Source: Acanthochlamys bracteata (lineage: Eukaryota > Streptophyta > Magnoliopsida > Pandanales > Velloziaceae). From it: a DNA stretch of 64,000 nucleotides. Both the position numbers and the translations under genes were made by a program. This document shows positions 1 to 12,496 of the stretch, one piece after another. The stretch spans positions 5,682,001-5,746,000 of the forward strand of contig CM034141.1 in assembly GCA_019914995.1 (NCBI GenBank), written 5' to 3'. How positions within the stretch are numbered: position 1 is the first letter of the stretch; each line of letters opens with the position of its first letter. Under the pieces are notes generated by a model. That model ran no database searches and had not been told where the DNA came from. It saw nothing but the letters and a program-made list of their open reading frames with translations.

Positions 1-2285
1 TAAAACACAATGTAAAGAGGACTCACATTGACATAGTCTTGATCAGTCAACCACCATAAACATTTGTTCTCAATATCATAAACCCTCCTACAGACGAACG
101 AAGGTAACCCTGATGGAAGTTCAACACCCTTACGAAGAAATGCAACTTTGCACGGATGGAGCAATGAGCCAGCCGGTATCTCATCACGATGGAACGAGTA
201 AAAGACTTCGTTTGGTGCAGCTTCAAGTAAACTGCCTTTAGCAAGCTTGACATCAACAGGTCTATAAAGCCAGTTCACACCTAGCTTAGGGGAACCATCA
301 GCATATGCAGAAATCCATCTTATGATACCAATGAAAGGTGGAGCATCACCAGCTTGGAAAAGAGCACAGTCACCAACTTGAATCTTACGTCCGTCCTGTC
401 AAATAAGATATTCATCACAAAAATAAGCATAAAAGAGAGAAGACAGCCAGGAAACTCCATCCAAGAGTCTTATTACAGCTTATCCAAAAAACACTAGATG
501 CTCCAGATACAGTGCACATAATAAATCACAATTTATTTTTCTCAGGACTCATTATGTTCCACCTTTTTCTTTTTTGTTATGACCATATATTTCCTTGTAT
601 CAAATGCAGCAATAAATTGAAAACTACAGCTCCAAGAGCAAGTGCAGTTAGTCAATTCTCATGTCAAAATTTTGCTTCACAACTGCTAACAAAATGAAGG
701 AAGAAAATTCTCATTCATATAACATCAGCAAAGCTTCTTGGACATAAAAATGTTGCTTCCACTGACAAACACGTCAACAACAGAAGAGGTGAACTCGAGA
801 GGAAAAAAAACTGCTATGCTGAAGGGGACAAGAGGCAGCTATAGATGCAAAGAACTTTGAACTTTCAAGTCCATTCTGTACAGTGAGAAAAAGGAAGCTA
901 AAAGATGTTTGGTTGGTCTTTCTTCCTCCTATCTACAAGTTTGAATCTCTTAAAACTAAAAGTTCAAGAGGGATCCAAAATAGGAAACTTACGGCAACAA
1001 ACATTCACGATGAACCAGAACTCTCAACCTAAATTCCAGGAAAAAGCAGGAACCAGAAATACAGTTTGTTGCCAAATCTGGTTTGTTTTCATAAGTGAAA
1101 CACGATCCTTCAAGCCGTCATTCACTAATGGATAAAAATGCTAGGAATCAAAGGAAGACCACTTGCGGGAATAAGTGAGACATGAGAGCTGTTGTGTTCT
1201 CATGTTTTCTCAATTATATAGTAACATACATCCGAATTGATAGCAACAAATTAGAGAAGCACCTAAAAGGAAATTAAAGGCAGACCAACATTACAAAGCA
1301 TTGAAGACCTAATGGAATTGAGACTAAGCTAGGTTGCCAACTACACCACTTGGATTGTGTAATGCATTTTTTACCTCTGACTGGAAATCCTTTCAACAAA
1401 AGAGGTACTCAGTAATCATCTACTATCAATTGGAAGGAGCTCAACCATTGAAAGCTAAGACTACGATTTTACTAATGCTTGAAATTAGATACGACATTTG
1501 GAAAAATTAGGGTTGCTGATTTAATTTAAATCATGTCCAGTCCGCAACATGGACTATTGATTACGTGTTTGTCCAGTAAAGTATCTACAACTACAAGCAA
1601 AGCGGTTGCTAATACTAGCCATTCTTTTTACAATATATAACACAGGAAAGAACCAAATTCAGACAAATCCTCCCATTTAAGCAATTAAGGCTGCCAAACA
1701 GAACTAACTACAAGTTTTACCGAGACGATGGGAATTGAATGATAAATAAATATCCAAATAAAACTTCACTTTTACAAAAACCCAAGTGGACCTGAAATTT
1801 ATTCATTCCCAAAATTGACATCTATCATTGTCCTAGAACATGATATATGTAACTAGAATTAAGATAAGTGCTAAAGGACTTGAATGAAAAAGGAAAGCAG
1901 AATCACAGAGAACTGAAAATTAATAGATAATTAGTATACATAAAACGATGAATTAGGAACAAAAAAGGTGAGGCCGTGAGGGGTCAACTAAAAGAAGCTA
2001 AGTTTTACAAATTGCTCATTTTAACTCTTTTATTACTATTATCAAGATAAAATTGGTAAAGCTACGAATTTTAGACTTGCTAGGAGAAAATGTAAAAAAT
2101 AAAACAATCTACCATTTCAAAACAATTAAAATTAAACAATAACAATAACAAATTCATAATATACAAGGAAGAAAAAAAATATATACCTTCTCGAAAAAGC
2201 CAGCGGAGCGCAAAACCAAGCGCTCTTCTTCGCTATTATCTCTGGGTGAAGCGGCGGCTACTGAGTTGGTAGGGCCCGGCACCAT
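1..2285 (-). CDS. SUO-like BAH/TFIIS-N protein, copy 1 (5' part only)
   Basis: This is the 5' part of a minus-strand gene that leaves the window on the left. Exon 1 is 2187-2285: 33 codons starting MVPGPTNS and ending GFFEK before a GTATAT donor. Exon 2 is 27-395: 123 codons from DGRKIQVGDCALF to TDQDYVN, then a GTGAGT donor. Exon 2 is a BAH domain, closely matching the complete tandem neighbour at 5044-11698, with the same exon phases. The large third exon with the TFIIS-N domain must lie to the left. I chose the ATG at 2285 because the neighbour has an equivalent ATG in the same context (GACGTGGCATGGT) and an in-frame stop just upstream of it. The open frame here runs further 5', to 2501, so a longer N-terminus is possible. 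The family's best-known member, Arabidopsis SUO, is a nuclear GW-repeat protein acting in microRNA-mediated translational repression; that role here is inferred. Confidence 0.85.
396..2186 (-). other. Intron 1 of SUO-like copy 1
   Basis: A 1.8-kb phase-0 intron lies between the leader exon and the BAH exon. The matching intron in copy 2 is 9929-11611, of similar length. No coding exon or strong repeat was recognised in it; short open frames here look like noise. Confidence 0.75.
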
Positions 2286-4600
2286 GCCACGTCGGCAATT
2301 CTCACCGTTCCTCGGCGGCCGCAAAGCTGCTGCCTTCCCAAGCATGATACCCTCGACGTGGCACCATTCTCGCCGTCGATCGAAATCAAAATCACAGAAA
2401 CCGTTCCTCCTCCACCTCCCATCAAATAACTCCTTCTTATTCAAATCAACCCTAACCCTAGATCCGTCTCTGAAACCGTTTCCATCCACGGATTCCAACA
2501 CCTTTGAATCTTAAAAGGAAGAAACAAACTCTGATGCCAAAATAAAGAGACCTAGCTAATTTCCGGCATTCCTTGGAATCTGTGCTTGAAATTTGGATGA
2601 GATTTCCGGCGGCGGAGGAGATGCACGGCGGAGAAAAGAAAGATTGCGAACTTCGCGATTGCGAGATGAGAGAGAATTGAGAGACCGAGAAATGTGGAGA
2701 TTAACTAAACGGAGACGGGGAAAGAGAGCTAGATGAACAAGTACACAAGTCATAAATAAAAGACACTGATATCCGCCAATACTTATTAGACACGTCATCA
2801 ACATTGAGAAGGGTGCCACAGTATTGGTTGTTTTAAATATTTGGTGTTAGCGATGGTGCAGTTTGATAGTGGACAGGTCACCAGGTTAAGTTTTCAATAT
2901 AATGCCCACGTCAATAACTAGTGGACCCCGCTTTCTGCTTGTCATTGGGACGTATAGTGTTTGCTGTTTCAACTACTGTAGCTAGATCAACTTTTAGAAC
3001 AAACCTGACCAAAGTCTTTGTTAGCGATGTTCGAGACTTTCTTAGAGACGGGGGGGAGCATGTCACCCGATTCTAGCGATGTTCAAAACCCACAAATTCG
3101 AATTGAACACCAACTCAAACTATTGTGAAGAATTTGGGTTCGAATATTTTGAATCCTTAAAACCGAATTAAATCTCAATTTATCTGATTTATATTATATT
3201 AGATTAAGATTTGACATGAAATTCGAGCCAACCATAACTTATAAAGTACTTTAAATAATCTGTCAAATGTTATAAAAATTTATTAAAAACATAAAATAAA
3301 AAATTAATAAAAATTTTTGTTAGACGCTTTGCGAGACGAGGCTTAAGAGCAGACAAAAAAATTAGCAATCCAGTTCAGAAAACATAACGTCTATAATCGC
3401 CCTAAACTTTCTGCAACAACACATGCCAACCTGAAAACACAAAAGAAGAAAACCTTCCTCAACAAACAATGTTAACATCAGTGACAACCAACTTCAAATA
3501 TTGGAGAAGGGTCTTTAGGCCAAATGAGTCTCTATCATTGTTAGAACTTAGAAACAAGTAAATGGAATTGATTGCATATGCATGAAAGAACAATTGCATA
3601 GCCATTACTACAAGCTCAATGAAATCTGTCGAAAGAAATGGGAGCATCTTCTCCACATAGTGAGGGAGTTTCTGAAAGCTACACCTTCAAGAAGCTAAGT
3701 TAATCCTTTGCAAAAATTTAGGGACAGCCTTGTTAAAGCCATCTGATTCCTTCGTAAGAATGCAGGCACAGCAACTTGCAGTATCTTAGATAACAGCGCA
3801 CTATTTCCATAGTTCTCTGTAAATACATTTTTATAGGTAATTACAGCGAGCATAGTAGCACTAACCAAAACTTAGCTCGTGCCTTGGCACCTATAAAAGC
3901 TTATTAACTTCCACAAAGATCTCCAATCATGTAAGGTACAAACCACTAACTTGAAATAGCCAACAAGACTAGCAGAAGCAGTGACTGCACAAGGAAAATC
4001 CTGTAAAGTTGTGCGTTGCCAGAAGTAGAGCACATGTTACCCGAGGCATCTTTAAGAACAACTCATACTGAAATAGTTCCACAATGTTTTCCAAATCACC
4101 TGTATAAAGTTTGCAATTGCAGTCCAGGAAGACGAGTCAAGCTAGACCTTCCACACCATTAGACTCTTATCTGATGCTGGAACCACACATAATTCTTCAC
4201 ATAAAATCAACATCGCCAAAGCAAATTTTGCAAAAGAGATTTAAAAATTCATGTATAGAGCATCTAAAAGTATGCTTCGGCTCTTCCAGATCAATAGAAA
4301 GTGCACAGGAGAGAAAAGAATTCCAAATTCAGCCAACTCGAAGAGGAATATTGAACTCTATATCACATGAGCATTATGCAATCCCACAACATGCAGAATT
4401 GCAGATGCATGGGAGGAAGAGAATAAATGCCCGATAAATTTACCTACATATAAATGTAGAAGATTGAATAATTGGACAGGTGACAATTATGGTTGTCAAT
4501 CAACTCCATATTCGGACAACATACATATAATCAATATCTGGAACATACATTGATGCAAGCTTTAGGTCTTGAATGCGCAAAGCTAGCTAGAACAGAGTTA
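2286..4600. other. Intergenic: 5' flank of SUO-like copy 1 and 3' flank of copy 2
   Basis: About 2286-2720 is richer in GC and is the likely 5'UTR and core promoter of copy 1, reading leftward. About 3000-3350 has a dispersed-repeat look (gttcgagac and gcgagacgag motifs near AT-rich DNA), but no terminal repeats or reverse transcriptase were seen. From 3400 to 4600 I see no gene. The small open frames have no recognisable domain. Confidence 0.5.
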
Positions 4601-5043
4601 TCATGTAAAGTTGAAGGTAATGGTTGATAACTAAAGAAGAACATTACAATTACAAATAACATGACCAGGGAATTTCTTACAACTTTATACTAAGGTGCAG
4701 GTTAAGAAATATTCCACCATAAAACATTACTCCTAAGTCCTAAGTTACAAGATGATATAGGGAAGACAATACGATATTATTCCGAGTTACAACATGGTGG
4801 AGGGAGTTTTCTGATATTTACTTTAGTCTAATGCTATCCCAACTCCCTCAGCAGGTTTATTATGGTCATTTGCTTTAACCAATTATACAAAAGGGAAGAA
4901 ATCAGTACTGTAGCTACTTTAATGAAGTTCTCTGGCAACTGTTATGGAGGAATAATAAGAAAAAATTGGAAAGAGCAAACAACTTACATTGCGCATTCTT
5001 GTTAGTGATTAAAATATGCGCATGGGAATTCATTTTACTGCCA
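4600..5043 (-). other. Probable 3'UTR and 3' flank of SUO-like copy 2
   Basis: This is AT-rich sequence immediately downstream, on the minus strand, of the TAG stop at 5044-5046. No polyadenylation site can be fixed by eye. Confidence 0.45.
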
Positions 5044-8000
5044 CTATAATTGCTTGTAGGTATCCCAACCGCCGTCAGGTTCCTTCCTCTTTGAAGCCCC
5101 ACCTATCCTTGGATATATCCGAGTCTGTTCATCGCCAATCGATTGTGATCCAGCAAGAGGAGATTGCCTCATCATATAAGCCAATCTCTCACCATCAACA
5201 TCAGTACTCCCTGGACCTGCATTGAGATCAAGTCCTTGTCTATCAGCCTTACGACTGTTATCTGCCCCAGCACCGGCACTGGATTCTGGAAGGCTTATAA
5301 CACAAGGCCTAAAATAGGGGGATGACACAGCCCCTATGGGTCCCACAAGCTGAGGAGGTATGGTGGCAAAGCCAGGCCCAGCACCAGAAGAAGAATCAAC
5401 AAAAGGAGTTGAGCCCCCAGAAAAAGAGGATGATGCAAGAGGATATGCAGCAGCAAAGGGGTAACCAGCATACGGGAATGCGGTAGCATGAGAGAAACCC
5501 ATGGCAGGAGATGATGAAAGCACTGGACTTCTGTACACATCACCTCGAAATGTGCTTGCACTGGCCATTGGATCCAAATTCCTCTGGGAACCTGCTGCTG
5601 GTTGCACTGAGTATGACTGCTCAGGCAAGAATGAAGGCATAGCAACAGTAGGACAAGTGCTTCCTGGAGCAAACCATGATGGAAGCCTTCCTAGTTCACC
5701 ATTGTTCATTCTGATGCCAGCAAAAGGTGATACCAGTGACATGCTACTACCTTTTGTATGCTGCGTCCTTATAGCAGGTTCTAGACCTATTTCATCAAGG
5801 CCAGGACCATTGAGATCAAAGCCCCTTGACATACTGGAATCAGCATTTGTTGGCCTCCCTGAAACAGGCCTAAAAGGAATTAAAGGCACCTCAACTTTAT
5901 CGCTACTGTTTGCAGAGAACTGTCCATAGTCAGTACATTCATCAATTTTGTTGAGATCAAGGTCAAGACCTCCAGCTGATCTTACAGGTATACCTCCTGA
6001 TGTAGAGCATGCAGAAGAGTAATGTGTGGCAAACAGTTCAAGAACCCTATCATCAGGAACATTCAGATCAAAATCCAGTGCAGGCCGCACGTCCTTTCCA
6101 GGAGGGTAAGTACTGGGCAAAGGAGCTGGAGCATTTGGCATCTCTAGAATTCTACGAGGTTCTGCAGGGCGAAATGCACTGGTGGCAGCTGTTCCTTTCC
6201 AGCCTGGCTCAGCCTTGCTCTTCAATAGATTTTCAGGGGGAACAAAGGATCCTTTTGCTGGAGCAGCAAAAGTAATAGGAGCAGGCAATACAGTAGATGT
6301 TTGAGATGATGTTAATTGTGGTAGAGTATGCAAACGAACAGGGGAATGCTCTGTCGCTGATGCCACAAGCTCAACCTGATTGCCATCATCTCCAGAAAAG
6401 CTATCATTCAAGTCAAAATCAAGCTTACATCCACTATCCAGTAATGTAGAATGGGATTCAGCAACAACAGTAGAAGATTCTGGATCTTTCTTTATCTCTG
6501 CCACAGAAACAGAAACTTGGGAAGAAGAGTTTGGATCTCCTTTAACATCAGAGACAGAAGCAGAATTTCCAAGAGAAGACTTCTCTTCCTTTTCAGATTC
6601 ATGATCAGCAGGGTTAGCTACCGCTTTAAGGTCGGCTGGTATACCAGAAATACAGGTAAGATCCTTTTTACTCTCTGAAACCGCTGCGACAAGATTGCTC
6701 AAGACAGGTTTCCTCGGACTAAGAACAGCGGCAATTTTCCTTTCAGCATCACTTGTCAATGGGTAGCTCACCTTCTCAGGTCTATCTGCCTTTTCATCCA
6801 TGGGTCCTTCTGCTTCCTCTGCACACGCATCAGGTTCCACAGCAGAACATGAAGCAGCATCCTCTCTTCTGAAAGTGATCCCAGAATCAGGCTCTGCAGC
6901 AGGAACCTTCTTTTTCGATAAAGAGGTACCTTCTGAACCACCACTAGTTGCATTACTTGTCTGCAAGACCTTACTGCAAACAGGAATATGTTCCTCAATA
7001 ACTACTCCAAGCTTTCTACCAACAGCATTATGAGCATTGCTGACATCATCCTCTTCGGTTTTCTCCTTTATACAGTCACTTTCACTCTGGTGATCCAACA
7101 AAGGATCAGCAGACATCTGATGTTTACCATCAACAAGAGCGTCTTTTCTGTCTTCATTTCCTTTTCTCCCACAGATATTTTGATAAGTCACTTCTTTCTT
7201 TAACATTGCTTTAGTTCCTGTTCGAGAGGTTGAAGACACAGCTGTTCTCTTAAAGTCATCCCCCTCAACTGTCTGCTCATACTTGCCACTTGAAGCTGCA
7301 GAAGCAGGCTGTTCATTCATGTTGTCAGACAAAGTTTCCTTCTTCAAGGCTATACCGCCTTTTTCATCTGCCATGAAACTGTTGCATGTTGCTTGCAATC
7401 CATCCGTCCCAGGGGCCAACCTGTTCACAACCTTTACCAATTCATCATCGTAAGACTTAATTTTACTCTCACTTCGAGTTATGGAGGTATCTGATGAGGA
7501 ATTCATCTGGGCTCCACATTTGTCTGTGCGTGCGTCCTCCGTATCAGGTAAGCTGCTAGGAGATTCTCCAGGAGAAGCTAAATTTGATTTGAACTCTCCA
7601 GCAGCTACACTAGCAAGTAGATTCATTCCAGTATCATCACCTGGTGAAGGGGCACAATGTTCAGAGTAATTAGCACAGCTTTCAATTAATGCATTTATGG
7701 AACTCAGGGAGTTCCTGGCTCTTAATTCAGCCACGAAGCCCTCCTTTTCATTAACTATAGTTTGTCCTGCTTCGTTGTTTAAGTGCTCCTGCGATCTCTC
7801 AAGTTCATTGAATGTAACAAACTCTTCTTTAACATCATTGCTCTGCCAGGATTCTGTAACGACATCAGCAGTCACAGACACATCACTCCTACCTTTTAAT
7901 TTATGATAATTTTGGTCATCTTTATCAGGATCACCAGGAGAGGATGCCTTTCCTGCAACCACAGATGGGTCCTCAAAAGAGCCTCCACTGCCACTTCGTG

Positions 8001-11000
8001 CAGGACTATGCCCATGGTTAGGAAGCCTAACAATCAGCCTGTGGCTGTGATCCACAACAGGACTATCAACTGTTCTATCACATGCCAGTACAGGCTGGCA
8101 TACCTTATCGCTCGCAATAGTCCTGCTAAGGGAACTAGATTTATCAATATTGATTTCTGTTGAGGTCCTTGAGGCCGTGGTGGCAGCAGCAAGACCATTG
8201 CTTGACCTTCGATGGCGAGATGAACCACTAGTGATCTTACTCGAGTTCATTGTCCCGACACCTGAGCTCTTAGCATCATCTTTTAATGACGGACTAACTG
8301 CTTTGCCATGATCGCTTGAACTAGACTGACTATTGTTCTGGTATTGAACATAGTTACTTGTCTTTTCTTCTTTTGCCATCACCGCTAGGGAATCTGCCAG
8401 TCCACTATTTACAGATATCTTGCTAGCGGAGTCCTTTAAGCTCGTCGTCCTAGTAGCCGGTAGAGCTGAAGGCAGTTTCAAAGTTCCTGTCGTAGTTGAT
8501 GACACCTTTGCCGTAGCATCCAAGCTTCCAGACTTACTTGACAAAGAACTTCTGCTTGTAGGTGACTGAACAATGGAGGCTTTCAACACTGCATCAGTTG
8601 AACCACCATATTTACTTCCACCAGGGGAAACTTCAGGGTAGCCTGGTTTCAAAGGCCCACAAAAAGATTTTGCATCATCAATCTTAGTCATCTCTTCATC
8701 AACTCGTTTCTTCCATGTATCAACAAGGCTCCTAGCTCTTTTCTGTATATCAGGGTTCTTATAAGTACGCAAATGATTTACAGATTTGCCAATATTACAA
8801 GTGCGCAAAGCATTAAGGTTAACTGGCAGTTTATCTAGAGCATGAAGGAGAGATAAGAGGAGGTCTTCCATTGATTTATCACTTTCCTTGGGACTGCTAC
8901 CATCTCCAACCTTCCCCTTTTGTGCCTCCTGAAGCCAATCATTGAACACAGAAACACCTCCAAGCTGTACAAACCTAGCAAGGCAATCTAATCTGTCTGT
9001 AGCTGCAACCACATTGGCAATCAACACCTTCCCAGCCAATTCCAATTTTCTATCACCCATATCAAGCTGCATAAGGTTTATTAGCTTCTCTACACCTTCA
9101 TCAGTTACAAGCCTGCCTTTCTCCGTTATTTTTGCAATTTCAACCTTAATGATGTGCACTCTTCCAGAATTACCACCATCAGCTTTACTATGATGTTCTC
9201 GCTTGACGGGATCTATACCATGATCAACCCTTTCCCTCTTCTTTCCCTTGACCTGTCCAGGATAGGAAGTGCCACTGTTTTGTGTACTATCTGAACCAGA
9301 TTTCAACTGCTGTGAAGGCAATGAAACGTTCGAGTTTCGTGGTGAGCGACCTCCTGACTGCAACGAGTGCATTTCTGATCTTGTTCTATCTAACAGTTGG
9401 TTGACTTCTTCTTGACGTTCCTGATAACGACCGAGAAAACAAGTTTCAAGAAATCCCACTTAACAATAGTTTCAAACAAATCATACTTGGCGTTCCTGAT
9501 AACAACCGAGAAAACAAGTTCCAACAAATCATACTTAACAAGGAAAAGAAAGAACTCACATTAATGTAGTCCTGATCAGTCAACCACCACAAACACTTGC
9601 TCTCAATGTCATAAACTCGCCTACAAACAAATGATGACAACCCTTCCGGAAGCTCAATGCCCTTACGAAGAAATGCAACTTTGCATGGATGAAGAAATGA
9701 TGCAGCTGGTATCTCATCCCTAAGGAAGGAATAAAAGACTTCGTTTGGTGCAGCTTCTGAAAAGATGCCCTTTGCAAGCTTAATGTCAGCAGGTCTATAC
9801 AGCCAATTCACACCTAGCTTAAGGTAGTTGTCATTACAAGCGGAAAACCACCGTATGATACCGATAAATGGTGGGGCCTGTCCTGCCTGAAAAAGAGCAC
9901 AGTCACCAACTTCAATTTTACGTCCGTCCTGCAACACAAGAAGTTGCTAGGAATAAGGAAAAACAGAAAAAGAAAAGGCAAGTAAGATGAACATAAAATA
10001 AACAAACAAAAACGTTTAATGCTAAGAACCAAGAATTAATAAAGATTTTGATTAGAAACCAAAAACCATGTTCAATGCAGAATATCGCTACTAATGATAA
10101 TTCTAACTGAAGCAACAGAAAGTCTGTACTATTGCAGGCAACTCAATATGATTGCATCATCCTATAAGGGTATATGACAGGTAGAAGAAAAGGTACTAAC
10201 AAACCTACAAAATCTCTAGGGAACTGAAGATGGTTTATTGCAATCTGTTTCACAAGGGACATGCATGATAGAAATAAGGAATACGGACAAGGCGGTCAGA
10301 AAGCCAGGTTTTTAGGTATAGTAATATCAACAGGCATGCAGGATCACCAAGCAGGTAAACAGTAATCAGTTTATGCAGACAGAAACCTAGGAACAAGAGA
10401 AGTTAAAATTTATTTTGTTTAGGTCCTTGTCCAAAACACATTCTAATCATAAGTCACAGTATGCATGCAGGGTCATAGGTTCATTATTTATATTATGTCA
10501 GTAAGATTAGTCCGAAAATCACATAGAAATATATGATATTGCAGCCGGAATCACTTGCATTATTTCTGCAAAGTGCATGAAGACCAACATTTGTCTTCAG
10601 AGTGGCATGGACGCTCAACAAGATACAAGAATACAATCAACTCCAGCGCAAAGTACATAACTTTTTCATTGTCATCCCATACTATTAGCATGCACTTCTC
10701 ACATACCACTTGCCTCGAGAACTTTACTTTCAGATGACCCCACAATTAAACCAGATGCGTATTACCACATTTGCACCGACCAAGTAAGCAAATTCGAAAT
10801 AAGGTCCAAACAAGAAAACCCTAAGCCCAACCTTGAAAATTTGGAATACAGAACTTAGGGGTTTCAATTTCATTACACGCTGTACTTTTCTCTTAATTCA
10901 ATCACAATTGTTTTTCTGATTTAATTCACAACTCCTTCAATATATCTCTCTACTAATCATGATCTCTCCATTCTTTCCTTTTACACTCATTAAATGTCCC

Positions 11001-11698
11001 TCTTTCTCTAGCCTATTTATCATCTTGAGAAAACATCAAAATATCTCCCAGCTAAGGTTCAGAACATATTAATCATGATCTAAATGGACAAATGAAGCAT
11101 AAAGGTATAATCATGTGTACAGGTATGATATAGCTTTTTTTAAGATCTCCCAGCTCAGATAGTGTTGCAAGTTTGTTGTGGTTTTGTTAAGTTTGTAAAC
11201 AAGTATTAAGTCTTGCCAACATCACAAAAATATACCAAGTATTAAGTCTTGTTAACATTTTTGTATTATTAAGGAAACTCTCAGAAACAGGAATTCGGAG
11301 AAGGAAAATTAGAATTTCACCATAAAACGTAGATCAGGCATCTTTAATTCAATGAGCTTATTAATTTATGTTCTGAACCTTAACAACTTTTGTACAATAA
11401 TATGTTCATGTTGACATAAATGTATGAAAACATTCATAACAACAATGGCAACACAATCCACATCTCGATTTTTAAGACATTACAAGAATTAATAATTGCC
11501 AAAATTTTACTTCGATTGTACAACTACGACAAAATTCGGCTAAAATTCCATGTACCAATCATCTACTAAATCTCAATTAAGTTTAGAAACAGAATTCAAA
11601 TGCTGCTGAACCTTTATAAAGAAACCCCCCGGATGAGAATCACCGTGCGCTGCGGAGCTGTCGTCAATTGTCACTGACCTAGTGAGGCCCGAAACCAT
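5044..11698 (-). CDS. SUO: SUO-like BAH/TFIIS-N protein, copy 2 (complete)
   Basis: Three coding exons: 11612-11698 (29 codons, MVSGLTRS to GGFFIK), 9560-9928 (123 codons) and 5044-9420 (1458 codons plus stop), for about 1610 aa. Residues 30-152 are a BAH domain (GDCALFQAG, GVNWLYRP, VCRRVYDIESKCLWW). A basic nuclear-signal-like stretch KGKKRER lies near 211. A TFIIS N-terminal (LW) domain lies near 265-395. The rest is long, Ser-rich and low in complexity. The C-terminal third has five DLN/EAR-like motifs (DFDLNDSF, DFDLNVPDD, LDLDLNKID, FDLNGPG, LDLNAGPG) and two GW motifs (AEPGWKG and GGWDTYKQL at the C-terminus). This order matches Arabidopsis SUO, a nuclear GW protein. The tandem partner lies at 1-2285. 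The 139-bp second intron carries an internal duplication that includes a second acceptor. Exon structure is well supported; function is by family. Confidence 0.9.
9413..9545 (-). repeat. 75-bp tandem duplication spanning an intron-exon border
   Basis: Sequence at 9413-9461 recurs at 9488-9536 with few mismatches, an offset of 75 bp. The unit contains the 3' end of intron 2 of SUO-like copy 2 and the first bases of exon 3. It creates two near-identical acceptors: the used one before 9420 and an upstream one before 9495. Using the upstream one would read ERQV and then a stop codon. Confidence 0.8.
9929..11611 (-). other. Intron 1 of SUO-like copy 2
   Basis: A 1.7-kb phase-0 intron between the leader exon and the BAH exon, bounded by AAG|GTTCAG and TTGCAG|GACGG. 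The donor is weaker than the GTATAT donor of copy 1, but it falls after the equivalent GFF-x-K codons. No other gene was seen inside. Confidence 0.7.
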
Positions 11699-12496
11699 GC
11701 CACGTCATCAATTCTCGAAATTCCCGCAATAGCTGCTGCTCCTTCTCTCATCAACTGTTTCCAGTCACCATCGAGATTTCGAGAAGGGATGAAGACCTAG
11801 GTGGGACACAGACAGATTATTACAAGCTAACTCCTCGGTACTTCTGTGTGAGACTGAACGGTGGAGATTCGCCGGAAATCGAGCTAAAGCTGCGGCAGCG
11901 AAGAGAGAATTAGAAACACGAAGGAAAGAATGGGGTCTCGAAGTTTTCGGGAACGCGAGATTTGGTAAAAAGGCAAAAAGTTTAGAAAAGATAAAACCAA
12001 TTTAATGAACGAAGAAGACGGAAAAAAGAACAACTAGAAACAACTCAGTGGACAGCTATTATGTCACAGAACTAATCTCAGTTCCTAACCAATGAATTCG
12101 TCTTCGTCCTATAGGTTAATAATTTAGTGGGACCGCTGTACTCAACAATGTTATTGGTCTTAATTTGTGTTTGATGATTTAGTTATTGTACCTTAGGTAA
12201 AAAGTGACTAATTAGATTTAGCGGTTGGAGAACACCGACACTGGCGAGTTAAAGAGGTCCACGTAAGCTTGAACTAGATTATTAACTACTTTGTTATATA
12301 TGTTTTTACTTCTTTTACTACGGCAAACTTTGTCAATGTGTAGTTTGCATAATGGAGCATCCAATATTCACTTTTTCAGTAACCGTCCAAATAAATAACT
12401 ATAGAAAATCTTAACCCCTGAAAAAGTTTATGTTGTTTATTACTCTACCGGTAAACACTCTCTCTCTCTCTCTCGAGTTCGGCGGAATTCACGAAA
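11699..12496. promoter_or_regulatory. Shared divergent upstream region
   Basis: This 0.8-kb region lies between the start codons of SUO-like copy 2 (leftward) and the 2H-phosphoesterase-like gene (rightward), so it must hold both promoters. A TC dinucleotide tract at about 12459-12474 sits just before the rightward ATG, as is common in plant 5'UTRs. A TTATATAT stretch near 12293 is a possible TATA box. No factor site can be claimed. Confidence 0.45.

Noticed and set aside
2286..2501. Longer N-terminus for SUO-like copy 1
   Set aside because: The tandem copy has an in-frame stop just upstream of the equivalent ATG, so only the shorter start is shared. Kept as a possibility in the feature.
3000..3360. 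LTR retrotransposon remnant
   Set aside because: Repeat-like words only; no paired LTRs, primer-binding site or reverse transcriptase.
5334..5672. 112-codon minus-strand frame and a 142-codon plus-strand frame at 5501-5929
   Set aside because: Both lie inside the large SUO-like exon in other frames and have no domain.
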